DNA of 64,000 nt, taken from JBMOKU01 sp049324315. GTDB lineage: Bacteria > Bacillota > Clostridia > Peptostreptococcales > Thermotaleaceae. The notes beneath the pieces are model-generated. The model was given only the letters and a program-made list of their open reading frames with translations, did not search any database and was not told where the DNA came from. Within the stretch, counting starts at the first letter, position 1. Every line of letters begins with the position of its first letter. The stretch covers positions 124,001 to 188,000 of the forward strand of contig JBMOKU010000057.1 in NCBI GenBank assembly GCA_049324315.1, in the 5' to 3' direction. Shown here piece after piece: positions 17,113 through 28,000 of the stretch. The translations under genes were made by a program, and so were the position numbers.

Positions 17113-18150
17113 ATGGGATTACAAACTTACTTCGAGGATTTTAACAAGAAGATAAAAATGGATTATGATGAGTTAAGTGAATTGGCAGAAAAAAGAGATA
17201 TCATATTGAGAAAGCTTAGAGCAGATGCTGATCTACCAAGCTTTGAAGAATTTAATCAAGGAAGCTATGCTATGTTTACAGGAGTAGAACCATTAGATAA
17301 GGATTATGATATTGATGTTGGCTTAAGATTTAAAGTTAATAAAGATGAGTATGATTCTTTAGAGCTAAAACAAAAGATCCATGAAATCTTAAAAGACCAT
17401 ACTGATTATGGCGCAGAAATAAAAAAACCATGTGTAACTGTTAAATATAAGAAAAAAGGAGAAGTAGCTTATCATGTGGATTTAGCTGTGTATTCTTATC
17501 AAGATAAAGATGATACAAATAGTCAAATGTATCTTGCAAGAGGAACCAATAAAGAAAATAAAGAGTGGGAAGAAGCAGACCCTATAAAATTAAAAGATGA
17601 CATTATGGACAAGTGGGAAGACAGTAAGCAACGAGATCAATATAGAAGAATAATTAGATATATGAAAAGGTGGAAAAATCTTAAATTTAAATCAGATGGA
17701 AATAGTGAGCCACCAGGAATAGGAATAACCTTATTAGCATATGAAAAATTTACACCACAAAAATACGATTGGTTAGAAGATAAATATAAATTTGATGATT
17801 TAGAAGCATTGATAACCTTCGTACAACAAGTAAAGAATATGTTTGTTCTAACAAGGTACTCTCAGGAAAAAGGAGAATATTTGTATAAAATAGAGTATTT
17901 CTTACCTGTAAAACCCAAAACAAATGTATTCTATAAAATGACGGAAATACAAATGACTGAATTCAAGAAGAAAATAGAAAAACTATTAGGTGATTTAGAA
18001 GAAGTAAAAAAGGAAAGCGATATTATAGAGCAATGTACTAAGCTTAACAAAATATTTGGAGAAGATTTTCCTATACCTTCTAAGGAAGATGAATCAAGAG
18101 TACAAAAAAACTTTGTGCCACCAAGTAGTGCGTCTGGAAAAGGATTGTAG
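17113..18150 (+). CDS. CBASS CD-NTase (cyclic oligonucleotide synthase)
   Basis: This is a cGAS/DncV-like nucleotidyltransferase expected to make a cyclic di- or trinucleotide alarm signal during phage infection. The nucleotidyltransferase fingerprint is clear: GS at residues 50-51, the metal-binding D66-I-D68 in PLDKDYDIDVGL, and the third acid D123 in YHVDLAVY. The 345-residue length is typical. The C-terminus SSASGKGL is flexible with a Gly one residue from the end, fitting its use as a conjugation tail by Cap2, as known in type II CBASS. It is the first gene of a four-gene operon, with only 3 bases to cap2. The product nucleotide cannot be deduced by eye. Confidence 0.9.
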   Translation: MGLQTYFEDFNKKIKMDYDELSELAEKRDIILRKLRADADLPSFEEFNQGSYAMFTGVEPLDKDYDIDVGLRFKVNKDEYDSLELKQKIHEILKDHTDYGAEIKKPCVTVKYKKKGEVAYHVDLAVYSYQDKDDTNSQMYLARGTNKENKEWEEADPIKLKDDIMDKWEDSKQRDQYRRIIRYMKRWKNLKFKSDGNSEPPGIGITLLAYEKFTPQKYDWLEDKYKFDDLEALITFVQQVKNMFVLTRYSQEKGEYLYKIEYFLPVKPKTNVFYKMTEIQMTEFKKKIEKLLGDLEEVKKESDIIEQCTKLNKIFGEDFPIPSKEDESRVQKNFVPPSSASGKGL

Positions 18151-18153
18151 CAA

Positions 18154-19896
18154 ATGGAACAAGCAATATTAGACATCTTAAATAATCATAGCTATATATC
18201 GAGGATACAAGATATTAGTTACACTAAAGTATATTCTGACAAAAGTTATCAGTATATATATAAGTTTACATATAGAATAACGGATATAGATATTCCAATG
18301 GTTATGGGAATCCCTATTGATTGGGATAGAAAGCTAATAGATGTTTTTATCGAAAATTACCGTGAATTTAAATATATCCCCCATTTAGATAGTAAGGGAA
18401 GCATATGTTTGTTTGATTTGGAAGGGGTATTAATCGATAAAAATTTCGTAGGGTTATTAAATCAAACCTTACAAAGGGTAGAAAAGGTACTATGGAAAGG
18501 ACTAAATGGATTAAATAAGGAAGATTTTATTGAGGAATTTGAAGCATATTGGGGGAGATTACCGAATACAAAAATTCTAAAGTCAATGATTCATACAAGT
18601 AAAGATGTTAAACTGATTAAATATGCTGATAATAAGAAGACAGTAAAAAAGAAAAAGAACGATAAGTTTGTTGATTTATTAAGAAAACAGAATCAATATA
18701 GCTTAGTTTCTTCAGACTTGGAGAATGATTTCAGCTTATATAAAGACATGAACAACGTAAAAAATGGAGTTTATATCTTTATAGATACAGAAGATTATAT
18801 ATATCCCCCTGATTGGAGAAAAAAATTAGACATAGGATATATTAATAATCTTTTGAATCATAAATCACTAGACAAAGACAAACTTATACGTAACATAAGC
18901 AAATGTACATGTGATCTAGTATTAATATTCAATATAAAACAGCCTAATGATTGTACAAATATGTTAGGAGTAATTATAAAACGATATAGCATTGTTACAG
19001 CATCCGCAGAATTTAAAATACATTCACAGGAAGATTTAATTCCTTGTTGGGTAATAAGATGTGATAAAGAATTTCTTGTTAATAGAGGTGGAGCGCTTAC
19101 AGATATCTGCAACAAAAGAGTATTAGTTGTTGGTTGTGGTTCTATTGGAGGCTATTTAATTAATGAGCTTATAAAAACAGGTATTAATAATATCACTGTT
19201 GTAGATGGAGATAGATTAAAAGAAGAAAATATATATAGACATCTACTTGGCATGGAGTACGTTAATGAATATAAGGCTAAAGCGATAGTAGATTATATTA
19301 ATAAAAATATCCCTAATATTAATATCAGCAGCCGAGAAGATAATATTGAGGATGTTATCCATGATGGAAGCATATCCCTATCTGAATATGATTTAATAAT
19401 ATCTGCTGTTGGAAATCACAATGTAAACAGGTGGCTCAATGAGTTTATACATGTAAACAGTATTGAAACATCTGTAGTTTATTTATGGAATGAGGTTTTA
19501 GGTATTGGTAATCACGCGGCCATTATCTCGATTGGTTACAAAGGTTGCTATGAGTGCTTCTTCGGTGAGAGTGACGAAGGAATTTACGATAAAACGTCAT
19601 ATTGTGAAAAAGGACAACTATTTACTAAAAGAGTAAGGGGATGTGGTTCTGCATATCTACCATTTAGCTCAACAAATTCAGTTACAACTGTTATCACAGG
19701 AATAGAAGTAGTAAGAAACTATTTTGAAGGTAGGATTAATGAAAATCTGTTATTCTCCGTAAAAGGTGATGACTACTATTTAAAAAAGGAAGGATTTACA
19801 ACTTCTCATAGATATAATGTACAACTTGAAGTTAAGAAAAAAGTAGAAGGTGACAAATTTAGAAAAGAAGGTTGTTTAAGTTGTGGGGATAAATAA
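18154..19896 (+). CDS. cap2: CBASS Cap2, E2-E1 fusion conjugating enzyme
   Basis: Cap2 primes the CD-NTase by conjugating its C-terminus to targets, a ubiquitin-like reaction. Residues 1-165 form an E2-like domain; C85 in DSKGSICLFD is the probable E2 cysteine. From about residue 320 there is a ThiF/E1 adenylation domain with RVLVVGCGSIGGYLI, then VDGDRLKEENIYRHL. A Cys pair region TSYCEKGQLF...VRGCGSAYLPF probably holds the E1 cysteine. The C-terminal CLSCG may be a zinc knuckle half. The 580-residue length fits Cap2. It is coupled to the CD-NTase upstream and cap3 downstream. Confidence 0.92.
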   Translation: MEQAILDILNNHSYISRIQDISYTKVYSDKSYQYIYKFTYRITDIDIPMVMGIPIDWDRKLIDVFIENYREFKYIPHLDSKGSICLFDLEGVLIDKNFVGLLNQTLQRVEKVLWKGLNGLNKEDFIEEFEAYWGRLPNTKILKSMIHTSKDVKLIKYADNKKTVKKKKNDKFVDLLRKQNQYSLVSSDLENDFSLYKDMNNVKNGVYIFIDTEDYIYPPDWRKKLDIGYINNLLNHKSLDKDKLIRNISKCTCDLVLIFNIKQPNDCTNMLGVIIKRYSIVTASAEFKIHSQEDLIPCWVIRCDKEFLVNRGGALTDICNKRVLVVGCGSIGGYLINELIKTGINNITVVDGDRLKEENIYRHLLGMEYVNEYKAKAIVDYINKNIPNINISSREDNIEDVIHDGSISLSEYDLIISAVGNHNVNRWLNEFIHVNSIETSVVYLWNEVLGIGNHAAIISIGYKGCYECFFGESDEGIYDKTSYCEKGQLFTKRVRGCGSAYLPFSSTNSVTTVITGIEVVRNYFEGRINENLLFSVKGDDYYLKKEGFTTSHRYNVQLEVKKKVEGDKFRKEGCLSCGDK

Positions 19897-19897
19897 T

Positions 19898-20365
19898 ATG
19901 AGCATTACAATAGAGCTAAAGAATAAAAAGATAAAATTTGATAACAGCGTAGTTATTTTAATGAACTCTTATAGGCAGTTATCTCTAAAAGACTACGAAG
20001 CAGGTGGAATCTTGATAGGTAGAGAAAATAAAGAAACTGGCAACCTCATAATAGAGTATGCTACTATACCATATGAAAAAGATAAAAGGACAAGGGCTTT
20101 TTTCTATAGGAAAGATAAACAGCATATAGAATTTTACAACAAACTTTATAATGAGAATAATGGGATATATGCTTATATAGGTGAATGGCATACCCACCCA
20201 GAAGATTATCCAAATTATTCCTATGCAGATATTAAGAATTGGGGAAGCATAGCAAAACGTAATGAGGATAAAGGCAAGATATATTATCATGTTATAGTTG
20301 GGAATAAAGAGATTAGAATATGGGAATATCAATATACTTTAAAAGATGCTAAAAGAATATATTAG
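19898..20365 (+). CDS. cap3: CBASS Cap3, JAB/JAMM isopeptidase
   Basis: Cap3 removes the CD-NTase from its conjugates and so counteracts Cap2. The 155-residue protein is a single JAB domain. It shows ILIGRE with the conserved glutamate, then the zinc signature HTHPEDYPNYSYADI (HxHP, Ser, Asp). ATG 19898 has GTGGGGA 8 bases upstream; a GTG at 19883 lies within that site and overlaps cap2, so I do not use it. It begins 2 bases after the cap2 stop. Confidence 0.9.
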   Translation: MSITIELKNKKIKFDNSVVILMNSYRQLSLKDYEAGGILIGRENKETGNLIIEYATIPYEKDKRTRAFFYRKDKQHIEFYNKLYNENNGIYAYIGEWHTHPEDYPNYSYADIKNWGSIAKRNEDKGKIYYHVIVGNKEIRIWEYQYTLKDAKRIY

Positions 20366-20385
20366 GGGGAGAGGGGGCGATTTGA

Positions 20386-21483
20386 TTGAACATGCGGCAA
20401 ATAGTATTAAATTTTAAAAAAGGCTTAATGAAATGGATAAGAGAAGGAAGTCTTGGATGGTTGATTTTTATCACGACTGTAATGGGATTTGTAGTAAGTG
20501 GAGATTTAATAGGTATTATTTATAAATCAGTTCAATCAGAAAAAGTGAAATCATGGTTACTAGAGTATATGGATATTTGTACAATCGTAAAAAATCTAAT
20601 ACCAAATAGTAATATAAGGTTGAGTATATTTGGATTAATTATTTTGGCATGGTTTGCGATATTTTATTTCCGCTGGTGTTATGATGAATCAATGAAGAAG
20701 TCCCAAAAAATAATTCATATCTTAGGTCATTCTACATTAGGCAAAACCCAATTTAGGTTAGATGAAAAATCATCACAAACAGTTGAATTAAATATCGATG
20801 AGCTTGATTTAATAGAAGATATGAAAAAAATTGATGGAGACTATGACGAACTGAACTATGTTATAAACAAACAAGATATCTTTATTGAAAAATTTAAAGA
20901 AAAGATCAACAATAATGATAGATACGGATATATGGGTATTTCACATACACCATTGATTTTAAGAGCAGGTTATCAAATAGGAGACGAAACTAGATTTGCT
21001 ATGTTTCATAAGAAGAGAAATATGAATTACTACGAAGAACTAGATGATAGCGGTATATATGTTCCAATTAATATTGAAAAGAAGGAAATTAAAGATAATT
21101 GTGAAGAACTTATAGTAGCAGTATCAACTACATTCCCAATAGAAGATTATCAGTTAAATATTCTTCAAACAGAGGATAAAAGCATACTAAAGTTTAAAAC
21201 TGATGATATGGGCTTTGATGTGATTACAAGTGAGAAGCAAGTCGAAGATTATGTAAGAAATATACTTAAAGAGATGAGACAGATTGTAAGAGAGAAAGAA
21301 ATAACCAAAATCCACATGGTTATATCATCTTCAATTGCGTTTACATTTGCAATGGGGCAAGCGATAAGTAGTCATTACGATCCAGAGATAATTATTTATC
21401 ACTTTGATATAAATAAACCAAAACAGTATCCTTGGGGGATTTCTTTATTTGAAGATTATAAAAAATGTGCAGTTGTGAATTAA
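20386..21483 (+). CDS. CBASS effector: two-TM SAVED protein (Cap14-like)
   Basis: This is the likely killing effector. The 365-residue protein has two membrane helices (about residues 22-45 and 75-96), a charged cytoplasmic region, and a C-terminal SAVED domain. The late segment KIHMVISSSIAFTFAMGQAIS is the typical SAVED core, and SAVED binds cyclic oligonucleotides. By analogy with TM-SAVED effectors, ligand binding would disturb the inner membrane. A TTG start at 20386 has GAGGGGG 8 bases upstream; the ATG at 20392 is the alternative. It is separated from cap3 by 20 bases, so in the same operon. No other effector gene is linked. Confidence 0.85.
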   Translation: MNMRQIVLNFKKGLMKWIREGSLGWLIFITTVMGFVVSGDLIGIIYKSVQSEKVKSWLLEYMDICTIVKNLIPNSNIRLSIFGLIILAWFAIFYFRWCYDESMKKSQKIIHILGHSTLGKTQFRLDEKSSQTVELNIDELDLIEDMKKIDGDYDELNYVINKQDIFIEKFKEKINNNDRYGYMGISHTPLILRAGYQIGDETRFAMFHKKRNMNYYEELDDSGIYVPINIEKKEIKDNCEELIVAVSTTFPIEDYQLNILQTEDKSILKFKTDDMGFDVITSEKQVEDYVRNILKEMRQIVREKEITKIHMVISSSIAFTFAMGQAISSHYDPEIIIYHFDINKPKQYPWGISLFEDYKKCAVVN

Positions 21484-21725
21484 TTTAAGTATTTAAAATA
21501 GAGTATGTTCCGGGATAGCAGAATAAACAAGGAAAATTGAGCAGTTATATATAAGCAACAACAAAAATATAAAATTTCACATTCGTGGGATGATATACAT
21601 TTTATACAAAAAAGAGTATAGGAATGTTTCTTAATTTGTTGATAGGGAAATTTATTTAAGAACAAAACAATAATTGAAACCCCTGGTATATTTGCATAAG
21701 ATTAGTTAATTGGAGAGTGTATAAG

Positions 21726-22763
21726 GTGGATATTAAAAAGATAGAAAATACTCTTGGCCAACATTCTAATAAAACCATTACAGAAGAAGATTTAAGAAAG
21801 ATTTTTAGGCTTGAAAGTTACTCGGATTTTTATCACTTTGCCAAGATGTTGATTGAAAGTAGGGTACTTGAAGGTAAAGGGAAGCTAAACAGGATGCCAG
21901 AGCCTATGTATCATAGGTTTAGAATACTATCTAAGTATAAAACCTATATAAATCATGACTATTTAGACCTTTTATATCCAAAATTTGATGTTAGCTTTTA
22001 CAAGGTTAGAAAAAACATAAATGTTTTAGAAAAACATTATCCATATATAAAGAAATTGAGTGACTATCTTAATAAATGCTTAGCAAGCAAAGATAATCCT
22101 CTCGTTTATGAAATGGCGATCAATGAAAGATCCTTTGAAATTTGGAAAGATGAAAAATTTTTAGAAAGCGACGAGGGCAAAGCTCTTCTTAAAAACATAA
22201 AATTTTCGATGGGAGAACTCAACGTATTTAAATCGAGAGAACCATTCTTTGACTTCTATCAAGAGATAAGGAACACTGTACAGATATTAATTGTGGAAAA
22301 TAAAGATACCTGGTATTCATTAAGAAAAACTATGAAATACACAGGTGAGTTGATGTTGTTTGGAAAGAATTTTAACGTCATCGTATATGGAGAAGGTAAG
22401 AAAATATTAAGAAGTCTCGAGTATCTTGAAGAAAGGCCATATAAGGAGTACGTTGAAAGTATTTATTACATTGGAGATTTAGATTATGAAGGCATATCGA
22501 TTTTAAACCTTTTAAAAGACAAATATCCACAGTACAATATTTCTCCTTTCCTAGAAATGTATAATTTTATGATTCAGAAATCAAAAGGGATAGATCTTTC
22601 TAGAGTTAGCGGAAAAAAACAGACAAAGTACAAAATTGATGACTTTTTACATCATATTGAAGAAAGGGAATACATTGAAAATATCTTAGCTCAAGGTTGT
22701 TATATAGCACAGGAAATTGTTAATTACAGGGATATGCAGTTATTGAACGAAAAGGGTGTGTAG
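21726..22763 (+). CDS. jetD: Wadjet JetD, Toprim/TopoVI-A-like nuclease subunit
   Basis: JetD is the DNA-cutting subunit of Wadjet, an SMC system that destroys plasmids after loop extrusion. The 345-residue protein has an N-terminal winged-helix-like part and a C-terminal Toprim-type domain with YYIGDLDYEGISIL near residue 245, where the acidic DLD would bind metal. The GTG at 21726 has GGAGAG 8 bases upstream; a GTG at 21717 almost touches that site. Here jetD comes first and the SMC gene last, unlike the jetABCD order of the classic type I operon. A 242-base spacer separates it from the CBASS operon with no clear terminator. Confidence 0.85.
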   Translation: MDIKKIENTLGQHSNKTITEEDLRKIFRLESYSDFYHFAKMLIESRVLEGKGKLNRMPEPMYHRFRILSKYKTYINHDYLDLLYPKFDVSFYKVRKNINVLEKHYPYIKKLSDYLNKCLASKDNPLVYEMAINERSFEIWKDEKFLESDEGKALLKNIKFSMGELNVFKSREPFFDFYQEIRNTVQILIVENKDTWYSLRKTMKYTGELMLFGKNFNVIVYGEGKKILRSLEYLEERPYKEYVESIYYIGDLDYEGISILNLLKDKYPQYNISPFLEMYNFMIQKSKGIDLSRVSGKKQTKYKIDDFLHHIEEREYIENILAQGCYIAQEIVNYRDMQLLNEKGV

Positions 22764-22764
22764 T

Positions 22765-24342
22765 ATGCAACAATTTGAATGTCTTGATAATTTTCCAAAG
22801 AGAATGAAATTTATAGCACCAATATATAGTATTGCCGAAAAGCTTGGAAGAAACGCAAGATATAATGAGTTTGATATGATGAACATTACGTTCTCTGTCC
22901 TTTGCTATTTGCAATATGTTACCCTGACACAGGAAAGTGGCTGTTACTTAGAAGATGTAGGAGAATTTATCCAAGATATGATAGTTACTTTTTATGAAGT
23001 AGATATTACTGATGAACTGGCAACAGAAATAGCAGATTACATTATTCGTGAAATACTACAAGGAAAAGGAAGTATGCTTACTGCAGATATTCTCAATATC
23101 GAAAAGAGGTGCGTAGATACCTACACCTTTATACTTGTAGATAATAATTTAAAGCTATCCAAAACCGAAAAGAAGAATAGGTATAAATTGACACACGAAG
23201 CCATGGAAATACTCTTTAGGACCGATGAAGTAGATAGCGTTATGCTTATGAATTTAAAAACACTGATTCTTAAAAAAGCCATCCAAGGGAGCAATTATGA
23301 TAAGGCTATAAAGGAGATAACAGAATTATTAAATATATGTAAAGTTTTGTATTCCAAAGTAGAAAGTATGCTAAATCAAATGAAAGTAAGGGTATATGAA
23401 ATTAGTTTAAAAGAGGTGGAAGAACTTCAAGAAAGTCTTAATCAGCAGTTTGATGAGCAATTTGAGAAGTTTAATAACCTACTTTCTATTGTAGACACAA
23501 GAAAAAAAGAAATCCATACTCAACTGACCTACAACGAAGAAAAGAAATTGGAAGAAGATATAAGAAAACTCGATATGATTAAGGCGAATCTCAATTTAAT
23601 AATCAATGAATATAGTAAACTCCTCAACATAAAACAAGATATATATACCACATATAAAAAGGAATTGCTGCTTGCCATAGAGAGTGGTTATAAATCTGGA
23701 TTGGATTTTAATAGAATAAAATCTGAATTTGAAAACAATACGCTTTCCTCGGAAAAAATCATTTCTCTTTTTAAACCCCTATTAAAAATTTATACAAAAC
23801 GAAGATTTAACTTAGAATCTATCTTTCAACCGCAGAATCTATACTTTGAAATTTTAGTAGATGAAGAAAAGATGGACAATACGATCCTTAATAATGATCA
23901 ACTGACAGAATTAGAAAGTGCTATAGACATTGAGAAGACCAATAGTATCTATGAAAGTGGATTATCATTGCTATTGGAAGAAATTCTTAAATCTAAAGGT
24001 TTTGAGATAACCTTAAAAGATTTTGTTGAGAGAACCAAGCAAAAAAGTAAAGTAGATTATCAAGAAATTTTGCTTGAAAGAGACTTCTATGAAATGTTAA
24101 TTGTGATATATAGGGGTGAAAATAGCTTGTTAGACATAAAAGAATGCTATGAGTTATCCCTTAAATATATTGAAAAACCATCATTAAACTTTAATCCTAT
24201 TCATGTAATTGGGAAGGTAATTAAAGAATCTCATAACTTTAAAGATTTGAAAAGTATTAGGATAGATAAATATGGCGATACGATTATTAGTATAGAAGAT
24301 AAATTTAGAATCAGTGATTTAACGATAAAGGTTGGTGTTTAA
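22765..24342 (+). CDS. jetA: Wadjet JetA, kleisin-like subunit
   Basis: JetA is the MukF/kleisin-like subunit bridging the SMC heads. The 525-residue protein has a helical N-terminus resembling a winged-helix dimer region, then long charged coiled-coil segments (about residues 190-300, many Glu/Lys heptads), and a mixed C-terminal part. I assign it by size, composition and position between jetD and jetB rather than by a sharp motif. ATG 22765 follows AAAGGG by 8 bases; the GTG at 22756 lies in that site. It begins 1 base after the jetD stop. Confidence 0.8.
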   Translation: MQQFECLDNFPKRMKFIAPIYSIAEKLGRNARYNEFDMMNITFSVLCYLQYVTLTQESGCYLEDVGEFIQDMIVTFYEVDITDELATEIADYIIREILQGKGSMLTADILNIEKRCVDTYTFILVDNNLKLSKTEKKNRYKLTHEAMEILFRTDEVDSVMLMNLKTLILKKAIQGSNYDKAIKEITELLNICKVLYSKVESMLNQMKVRVYEISLKEVEELQESLNQQFDEQFEKFNNLLSIVDTRKKEIHTQLTYNEEKKLEEDIRKLDMIKANLNLIINEYSKLLNIKQDIYTTYKKELLLAIESGYKSGLDFNRIKSEFENNTLSSEKIISLFKPLLKIYTKRRFNLESIFQPQNLYFEILVDEEKMDNTILNNDQLTELESAIDIEKTNSIYESGLSLLLEEILKSKGFEITLKDFVERTKQKSKVDYQEILLERDFYEMLIVIYRGENSLLDIKECYELSLKYIEKPSLNFNPIHVIGKVIKESHNFKDLKSIRIDKYGDTIISIEDKFRISDLTIKVGV

Positions 24343-24343
24343 G

Positions 24344-25057
24344 ATGGACAATGCTAGTAGCTTTCCTTTAGGACTAAAGCTGTATAAAAGACTTCTTGAG
24401 GAAGGTATGATAGATTTGGAGACTGATAGTATCTATGCAAAAGACTATTACGAAGAAGGGGTAAAAGATCTTGTTTATGATATTGCAGAGAATATGGATA
24501 CTAGCCTTATTGAAGTGAGTAACAAGTTATATCTAGTCCCTCATTTAGGAAATACATTTCTTATTTACTCTAACCAAGAACTTTTAAAAGATATTGTCTT
24601 AGGGAAGTATTTTGACATCCCTCACTTATATTTAGCTTATTATGTTGCAATTACAATATTTTGTGAGTTTTATTCTGCTGAAAATTATTTTAGGCATACG
24701 AAGTCTTTTGTTTTAGTGGGAGATATAGTAAAGACTATTACGGATAGATTGAAAGAACTTAATGAGAATGAAGATATTGAAAGAATAGAAACAGAGTACC
24801 AATTTAATATCAAAGCCCTTTATGAAAGATGGATAAAGCTAGATACTTATAAAGAAGATAAGGATGATAAGAAACAAAAAAGTCAAGTGAGATTTATTAC
24901 CAAAGTAGTAGAGTTTTTTAGTAAACAAGATATTTTAGAATTAAGGGAAAATGATACAGAGGTTAGGCCTACAGAAAGATTACATGCTATTATGAAACAC
25001 TATTATGCAGAACCGGGTAGGGAAGCTGCAATTCTATCTTTGGTTAGGGGTGTTTAA
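24344..25057 (+). CDS. jetB: Wadjet JetB, MukE/KITE-like subunit
   Basis: JetB is the small winged-helix KITE subunit that binds the kleisin. The 237-residue protein is acidic and helical, with an end (RPTERLHAIMKHYYAEPGREAAI) that looks like the last part of a winged helix. No catalytic motif is visible. It is one base from jetA, and jetC begins immediately after its stop. The assignment rests mainly on operon position and size. An upstream in-frame start at 24332 inside jetA is possible. Confidence 0.78.
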   Translation: MDNASSFPLGLKLYKRLLEEGMIDLETDSIYAKDYYEEGVKDLVYDIAENMDTSLIEVSNKLYLVPHLGNTFLIYSNQELLKDIVLGKYFDIPHLYLAYYVAITIFCEFYSAENYFRHTKSFVLVGDIVKTITDRLKELNENEDIERIETEYQFNIKALYERWIKLDTYKEDKDDKKQKSQVRFITKVVEFFSKQDILELRENDTEVRPTERLHAIMKHYYAEPGREAAILSLVRGV

Positions 25058-28000
25058 ATGCCAACGATAAGTAAATTAAGAATTGTTAATTTCAAGTTTG
25101 AGGGTGGAGTTAACACCCTTCGAAATGATGCTTTCAATTTTAAGAATACAACCTCTGTAGTAAATCTTATAAATGGCGGTGGAAAAACTTCATTAATCCA
25201 TTTTATTCTCCAGGTAATAAAACCAGAAGTAAGCATTGCGAAAAGAAAGATAAAGAATTATTTTAACAAAGATAACACAGCTCATGCCATTATAGAGTGG
25301 AATATAGATGATCGAAAACTAGTAACTGGAATTGTGATGAGAAAGTCTACTGTAGCGGTAAGTGGTGTAGAGTATTTTACTTACATATTTGAATATACAG
25401 ATAGAGGTTACACCATAGAAACATTACCGATATTAGAAAATGGTAAAGTAATTGAATTTAACGATCTGAAGCCAATATTCAAAAATCTACACATACCAAT
25501 TTATACCGATGACTATAAGTACCGAAAGATGTTAGAGGACTATGGCATTTTTAAAGATGAATGGGAGTTTGTTTTTTCGCTTAACCAAGATGAAGGAGAT
25601 ATAGACACTCTTTTTAAGAATTGTAGTACTACCAGAAAAGTTCTTGAGAAGTGGATTATTCCAAATATAAGTAATGAAGCAAAAGAAGATACTCAGATTT
25701 TCATAAGCAATATTGAAAAGAATATAGATAATTTCTACAAGCTTGCAAATGATATAGCAAATGTAGAACGGTATAAGACTTTTTTGGTAGATATGAATCA
25801 ATTAATTGAAAGTGTAAATAAGTGCGAAGAAACTGAAGTATGTTATAACAAAGCATTAACTGAAATCTCAGCATTTAAGAAAACAGTAGATGACCTCTAT
25901 AAAAACATAGATAAAATAGTAGCAGATAAAGATCACGAACTTGAAGAAGTTAATCAAGAAATAGCCATCATACATTTTAAGATAAATTCATTTGAATATT
26001 CAAAAAAGAAACACAAACTAGACCAAATGAATAATGACTTATCTTCATTGATTGAAATAATTAAAGGAATTAGTGAGGCAATTGCTAAGTTAGAATATCA
26101 GAGAAAGTTATATGAAGGAGCTTCGCTGTACACCTCTGTTACCTATTATAAAAATCAAATAATAAAACTTGAAACAGAGCTTCAAGCCCTTAGATTAAAG
26201 AATGAAGAAGTGAGTACGTTACTTAACCAGGTGAAATATTCTATAAAGGTTATGTATCAGGATCAGCTTAAAAAGGATGAGGATAAACTAACTTATGAAA
26301 ATGATAGATTTGTAAAGATATGTGAAGAAATTGCAGCCAAGAATGAAGCTAAGAACGAAACAAGTAACGAGATAAATGAAATCCAAAAAAGAATAGATGA
26401 GCACAGCAGGAAGATTGATGGATTCAATAAATTTCAAAATGAAGTCAGAAATAATATCATGACAAAGTATCCCAATCCAGTAATGCTAATAGAAAAGAAC
26501 CATTTAGAATACTTTAAATCTCTTAGAAACGAGATGCAAGATCAATATACCAATAATAGTAACGAGATGGATAGGCTTGAAGAAGAAAATGTGCGAATAA
26601 ACAATGATCTGGAAAATATACATAATAGAATTTTGCAGCTTAAGGAAGAGCAAATCAATATAGAAAATGCTATAGGGAGATATAGCGATGACTTGTTAAA
26701 AGTGTTGAAACATATCGGTAGATATGGATATGATGAAAAGACTTTATTTGAATCTAGCATAGTGGAAAGTCTAAAGCTTCAAAAAAACTCATTACAATTG
26801 GACAAACAGCAAATTGATAAGCAGCTAATTAAAACAAGAGAACAGATAAAATCTATTGAAAGAGGAGCGTTTAACACATCGGAACAACTATTAGATGTTC
26901 TTAAAGAAAATGAGATAGAGTATCAACTTGGACTTAACTGGCTAAAGCTACAAGAAAAAAATAGTAGAGAAAGATACATGCAACTAAATCCTCTAATACC
27001 ATATTCTGTGATTATTCCTGAAAAATACATGAAGGTGATAAGGACGATTAATTTTGACTCCGTGGATAGTTTATGTTCTATAGTTATAAAGGAGAATTTA
27101 ACAACGGAATCGATCGGAGATATTGAAAAATCCCTTATCAAAGTAAATCATAGTAACTACTTTATTTTGCCTTTTTATAACGATGTAATAGTAGACAATG
27201 ACCAATTCAATAGTTTTAGAGAAAGGCTTAGAGAAAATGCAATACGATTAGAAAAGGATAGTAATGACTTAGAATCTGAGATAGATGGTAGAAAAAAAGC
27301 GATTGATGTCTTGCTAGCTTTCACAGAACAGTACAATAAGGATAGTCTACCGTCCTTAATCGAAAAAAGAGATCAGATCATGGATAAAACTGCTAAGGAA
27401 GATGCACTTAAAAATGTGCTTATTACCAATGGAGAAGAAAATACAAAATTAGTGAAAAGTCTTCGTAAAAAGAATGATGAAATTAAAGAAGTCATAAGTG
27501 AAATTTCAGATGATATTCAAAAGTTAGAAAATTACTTTGTACTAGAAGTAGAATTTAATAATCACTCTGACTTAAAAGGAAGGCTTGGCACTGAAAAAAA
27601 AGAAAGAAATAACTATCTAAATCAACTGTCAGAACAATTGTCACAATTACAAGCAGAAAAAGAAACAAGTTTGGTAAATAGAACAAAGATTGAAAATGAG
27701 ATAGAAAGAATCGAAGGAGAACTGACACAATATATCAGTATTAAAGAAACGGAAGTTCTAGCAGATGATATACAAGATTTAAAGGCAAAAGAGAAAGGCT
27801 TAGAAAATCAGCTGAATCGTGAAGGCTTAGGAAACATAAAAAACATTGAAGATGATATTGCTAACTATACTACACAGATGAACCGTGAATTAGATGCAAT
27901 TAAAGAGTTAGAGGTTCCCTTGGAAGAGATCAGAGCAATAACATATGATGTAAATATTTATATAAGAGTTAAAGATGACTTAAAAAAACTAAGAGAAACT

